In this document: positions 62,356 through 64,000 of the stretch, piece by piece
How the letters are laid out: each line of letters starts with the position of its first letter
How positions within the stretch are numbered: position 1 is the first letter of the stretch
Source of the DNA: a virus
Length of the DNA stretch: 64,000 nucleotides
Direction: 5' to 3' (one strand)
Virus record (IMG/VR): IMGVR_UViG_3300030329_003696
Coordinates: 1 to 64,000 of that record
Translations under genes and position numbers: made by a program
The notes under the pieces: model-generated
What the model saw: the letters and a program-made list of their open reading frames with translations, nothing else
What the model was told of the DNA's origin: nothing
The model's database searches: none

Positions 62356-62491
62356 ACCATAAAAATCCTGTGTTAGCCGCTGCGTACGAGAACCATATCA
62401 ATGCGTGTGGAAAATCCTTTTGCCTTAAATTATCTATGCCACAAGCTAAATAACAAAGCGTTGAAATTGTTATTGCGTATGTTGCTAACAT
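62327..62491 (-). CDS. Small membrane protein, 54-55 residues
   Basis: A small gene starting at ATG 62491 (or the adjacent ATG 62494, giving one extra Met) just after GAGGAGGT, a strong ribosome site within the end of the GMP reductase gene. The product is MLATYAITISTLCYLACGID, then NLRQKDFPHALIWFSYAAANTGFLWYEFSKNPNA. Two hydrophobic stretches (about 2-19 and 29-47) suggest a hairpin in the membrane. Its stop lies 29 bases inside the primase gene. The overlaps at both ends make a chance frame less likely. Function unknown. Confidence 0.6.
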   Translation of the reverse strand: MLATYAITISTLCYLACGIDNLRQKDFPHALIWFSYAAANTGFLWYEFSKNPNA

Positions 62492-63567
62492 CATACCTCC
62501 TCTACTGATAAATCGTTATGCGTTCTGTTAACTCTTACAAATCTTGCTGTTTTACTGAAATCCTTTAGTGACGTAGCACCGGTGTATGCACAGGCACTAC
62601 GAACGCCACCGAGTATGTCGTTAACAACCAACTCGGCTTTACCTTTGTATGGAATCTCCTTGACTCTACCCTCACTAGATCTGTAACTGAGTAGTCCATC
62701 TCCATGTTTTTCTTGTGCTTTTTTAGAGGACATGCCATAGAACACAAGTGACTTCTTCTCGTGCGTGTCTGCATATTTAATCCACTCGCCTTCACACTCT
62801 TCTGTGCCAGCTAGCATACCGCCAAGCATGACAAAGTCGGCTCCTGCTGCATAAGCTTTAGCTACATCTGCTGGATAGCGACATCCACCATCTGCACAAA
62901 TCAGTCCCAGCCTGCCAGTGTCAGAACGTAATCCATGAGCAACATGGGAGCATTCAGCAATAGCGGAAAGTTGTGGATAGCCGACCCCAGCTTTAAGCCT
63001 TGTTGTGCAAGCAGAGCCGGGACCAATACCGACTTTAACAATGTCAACTTCTCCGTGTAAAATTAGTTCCGATACCATCTCTGGGGTGGCTACGTTGCCA
63101 GCCATGATGATTGAATTGGGAAACTCTAGCCTGACTTTAGCACAATAGTCAATAAACTTTTCTGTGTATCCATTGGCTATGTCGATACAAATGTTGGGCT
63201 GAATTGATGTATTATCTTCAATTTTGAACAAACGTTCAAGTTCATGTTCAACGTCCATACCAATACTAACCCATACATTGCTCTCCACGTTATAGTACTT
63301 ATAGTACCCCTCTATAGCATCTGAACTGTAGTATTTATGTAAGCACGTTATTGCTTCATGATTGTTCAGGGATATACCCATATTAAAAGTGCCGGTAGTG
63401 TCCATATTTGCAGCCATGAGCGGTACACCATGCCACTCTTTATCGGACCAATAAAACTTAAAGTTCCGTTTTAAATTTACTTCCTTTCGACTCGCAGCAT
63501 ATGACCTTTGTGGTACGAGTAAGACATCATCGAAGTCTAATTTAATGTCATTATCAATTTTGAGCAT
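62491..63567 (-). CDS. guaC: GMP reductase
   Basis: A 358-residue protein of the IMPDH/GMP reductase family, close to the 347 residues of E. coli GuaC. DFDDVLLVPQRS is the family N-terminus; GIGPGSACTTR holds catalytic Cys187; LICADGGCRYPADVAKA and FVMLGGMLAGTEE form the IMP-binding region; VFYGMSSKKAQEKHG and YRSSEGR are the flap typical of GMP reductase rather than IMP dehydrogenase. No CBS domains. It turns GMP into IMP with NADPH. This is a seldom-seen gene in phages. It overlaps the helicase gene by 14 bases. Confidence 0.92.
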   Translation of the reverse strand: MLKIDNDIKLDFDDVLLVPQRSYAASRKEVNLKRNFKFYWSDKEWHGVPLMAANMDTTGTFNMGISLNNHEAITCLHKYYSSDAIEGYYKYYNVESNVWVSIGMDVEHELERLFKIEDNTSIQPNICIDIANGYTEKFIDYCAKVRLEFPNSIIMAGNVATPEMVSELILHGEVDIVKVGIGPGSACTTRLKAGVGYPQLSAIAECSHVAHGLRSDTGRLGLICADGGCRYPADVAKAYAAGADFVMLGGMLAGTEECEGEWIKYADTHEKKSLVFYGMSSKKAQEKHGDGLLSYRSSEGRVKEIPYKGKAELVVNDILGGVRSACAYTGATSLKDFSKTARFVRVNRTHNDLSVEEV

Positions 63568-64000
63568 CTTCTTCCTCTATATCAAATGGTAAATCTGAAC
63601 CCTCAATTATGCCTCCCTCTGGGGAAGAGCGAACCTCGTCTCTAGTTCTAAGCTCTAGGAGTTGAGAGTGAGACCCTATCATATTCATATTAATGTAATT
63701 CCCATCAAGAAGTCCAGCCCCATGCCTAGCTTTGAGGGTAACTAGCTTTCTATTACCCGAGCTTGGACCGTCCTCTGCTAGCTCCTCTGCCGACTTTAAT
63801 TTAAATATGGAGAATGACGTGCATAACCAGATGAGTCTGTCAGATCCACTCACAGCGTCTGTAGATTCCTTTGTTATCCCGTCCCTATTGAGTTGTACAA
63901 AGGAAAGGCAAGGGAAATCTAATTTTACCGCGAGATTATGAAGATTGGTGATCTGAAAACCCAACGCTTGATATTCCTGCATATTGTTATTGATTGAGCT
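63554..64000 (-). CDS. Replicative helicase, C-terminal end (5' truncated by window edge)
   Basis: The frame stays open to base 64000 (SSINNN precedes the first visible Met), so only the last ~148 residues are seen. The RecA-like core end is present: ITNLHNLAVKLDFPCLSFVQ with LNRDG, then DAVSGSDRLIWLC, the DnaB/gp41-type stretch around motifs H3 and H4, and TLKARHGAGLLDG before an acidic, probably disordered tail. It unwinds DNA at the fork with the primase encoded downstream. Confident as a RecA-fold replicative helicase; the exact subfamily is not visible. Confidence 0.75.
   Translation of the reverse strand, partial: SSINNNMQEYQALGFQITNLHNLAVKLDFPCLSFVQLNRDGITKESTDAVSGSDRLIWLCTSFSIFKLKSAEELAEDGPSSGNRKLVTLKARHGAGLLDGNYINMNMIGSHSQLLELRTRDEVRSSPEGGIIEGSDLPFDIEEEDAQN

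Noticed and set aside
62491-63567. IMP dehydrogenase instead of GMP reductase
   Set aside because: No CBS domains, length close to GuaC, and the FYGMSS flap motif is that of GMP reductase.
1-64000. tRNA genes, CRISPR arrays, insertion sequences, integrase
   Set aside because: Intergenic space is too small for most of these, and no direct repeats, transposase or integrase motifs were seen on reading both strands.

Overview
The window is a gene-dense stretch of a large tailed bacteriophage genome. The evidence is the end of a tail tape-measure protein followed by very large virion proteins on the + strand, and a compact phage-type replication set on the - strand: replicative helicase, DnaG-like primase, C-family polymerase, 3'-5' exonuclease, SSB, dNMP kinase and a RecB-like nuclease. 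No tRNA, rRNA, CRISPR array, integrase or transposase was seen. Three consecutive Tat-exported DUF1501 proteins, a family best known from Planctomycetota, suggest a host in or near the Planctomycetota/PVC group. That host call is inference only.

Layout. (1) 1-27362, + strand: late virion genes. They are the tape-measure C-terminus, a 4,411-residue protein (seven FG-GAP propeller repeats, a LamG-like segment, two blocks of LNL repeats and a GldG/DUF4350-like insertion), and six further structural proteins. A bidirectional terminator at 27399-27430 separates them from the convergent - strand genes. (2) 27443-29309, - strand: a zinc-ribbon protein, a probable Rad52-like annealing protein and an EDxHD (Vsr-like) homing-type endonuclease. 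(3) 29306-44311: a carbohydrate locus with eleven glycosyltransferases, GDP-L-fucose synthase, a GalE-like epimerase, a sugar nucleotidyltransferase, a sulfotransferase and methyltransferases. (4) 44313-48887: SSB and a DNA polymerase III alpha subunit split into two genes, with a DnaQ-like exonuclease and an endonuclease VII-like HNH enzyme between the halves. (5) 48963-53458: a second carbohydrate block with a TagD-like cytidylyltransferase, three glycosyltransferases and a methyltransferase. (6) 53452-59532: an envelope/secretion cassette with a PAP2 phosphatase, three DUF1501 proteins and several small membrane or secreted proteins, two of them Cys-containing. (7) 59553-64000: nuclease, dNMP kinase, primase, GMP reductase and the helicase C-terminus.

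Almost every - strand gene overlaps its neighbour by 1-41 bases (TAATG, ATGA), so they are probably read as long translationally coupled transcripts. Two sigma70-like promoters are visible, upstream of the polymerase N-half (good match) and upstream of ssb (weaker). No gene-free stretch exceeds about 80 bases. Two small genes below 60 codons (58116-58256 and 62327-62491) fill what would otherwise be gaps.

Working picture (inference): replication and late genes are ordinary for a big tailed phage, but much of the coding capacity goes to building a fucosylated, possibly sulfated and methylated glycan in the cytoplasm, and to exporting phosphatase/sulfatase-like proteins to the host envelope. 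There is no flippase, polysaccharide polymerase or exporter, so modification of the phage's own virion proteins is the simplest target for the glycan genes. The Ser-Gly-rich giant tail protein is a candidate acceptor.
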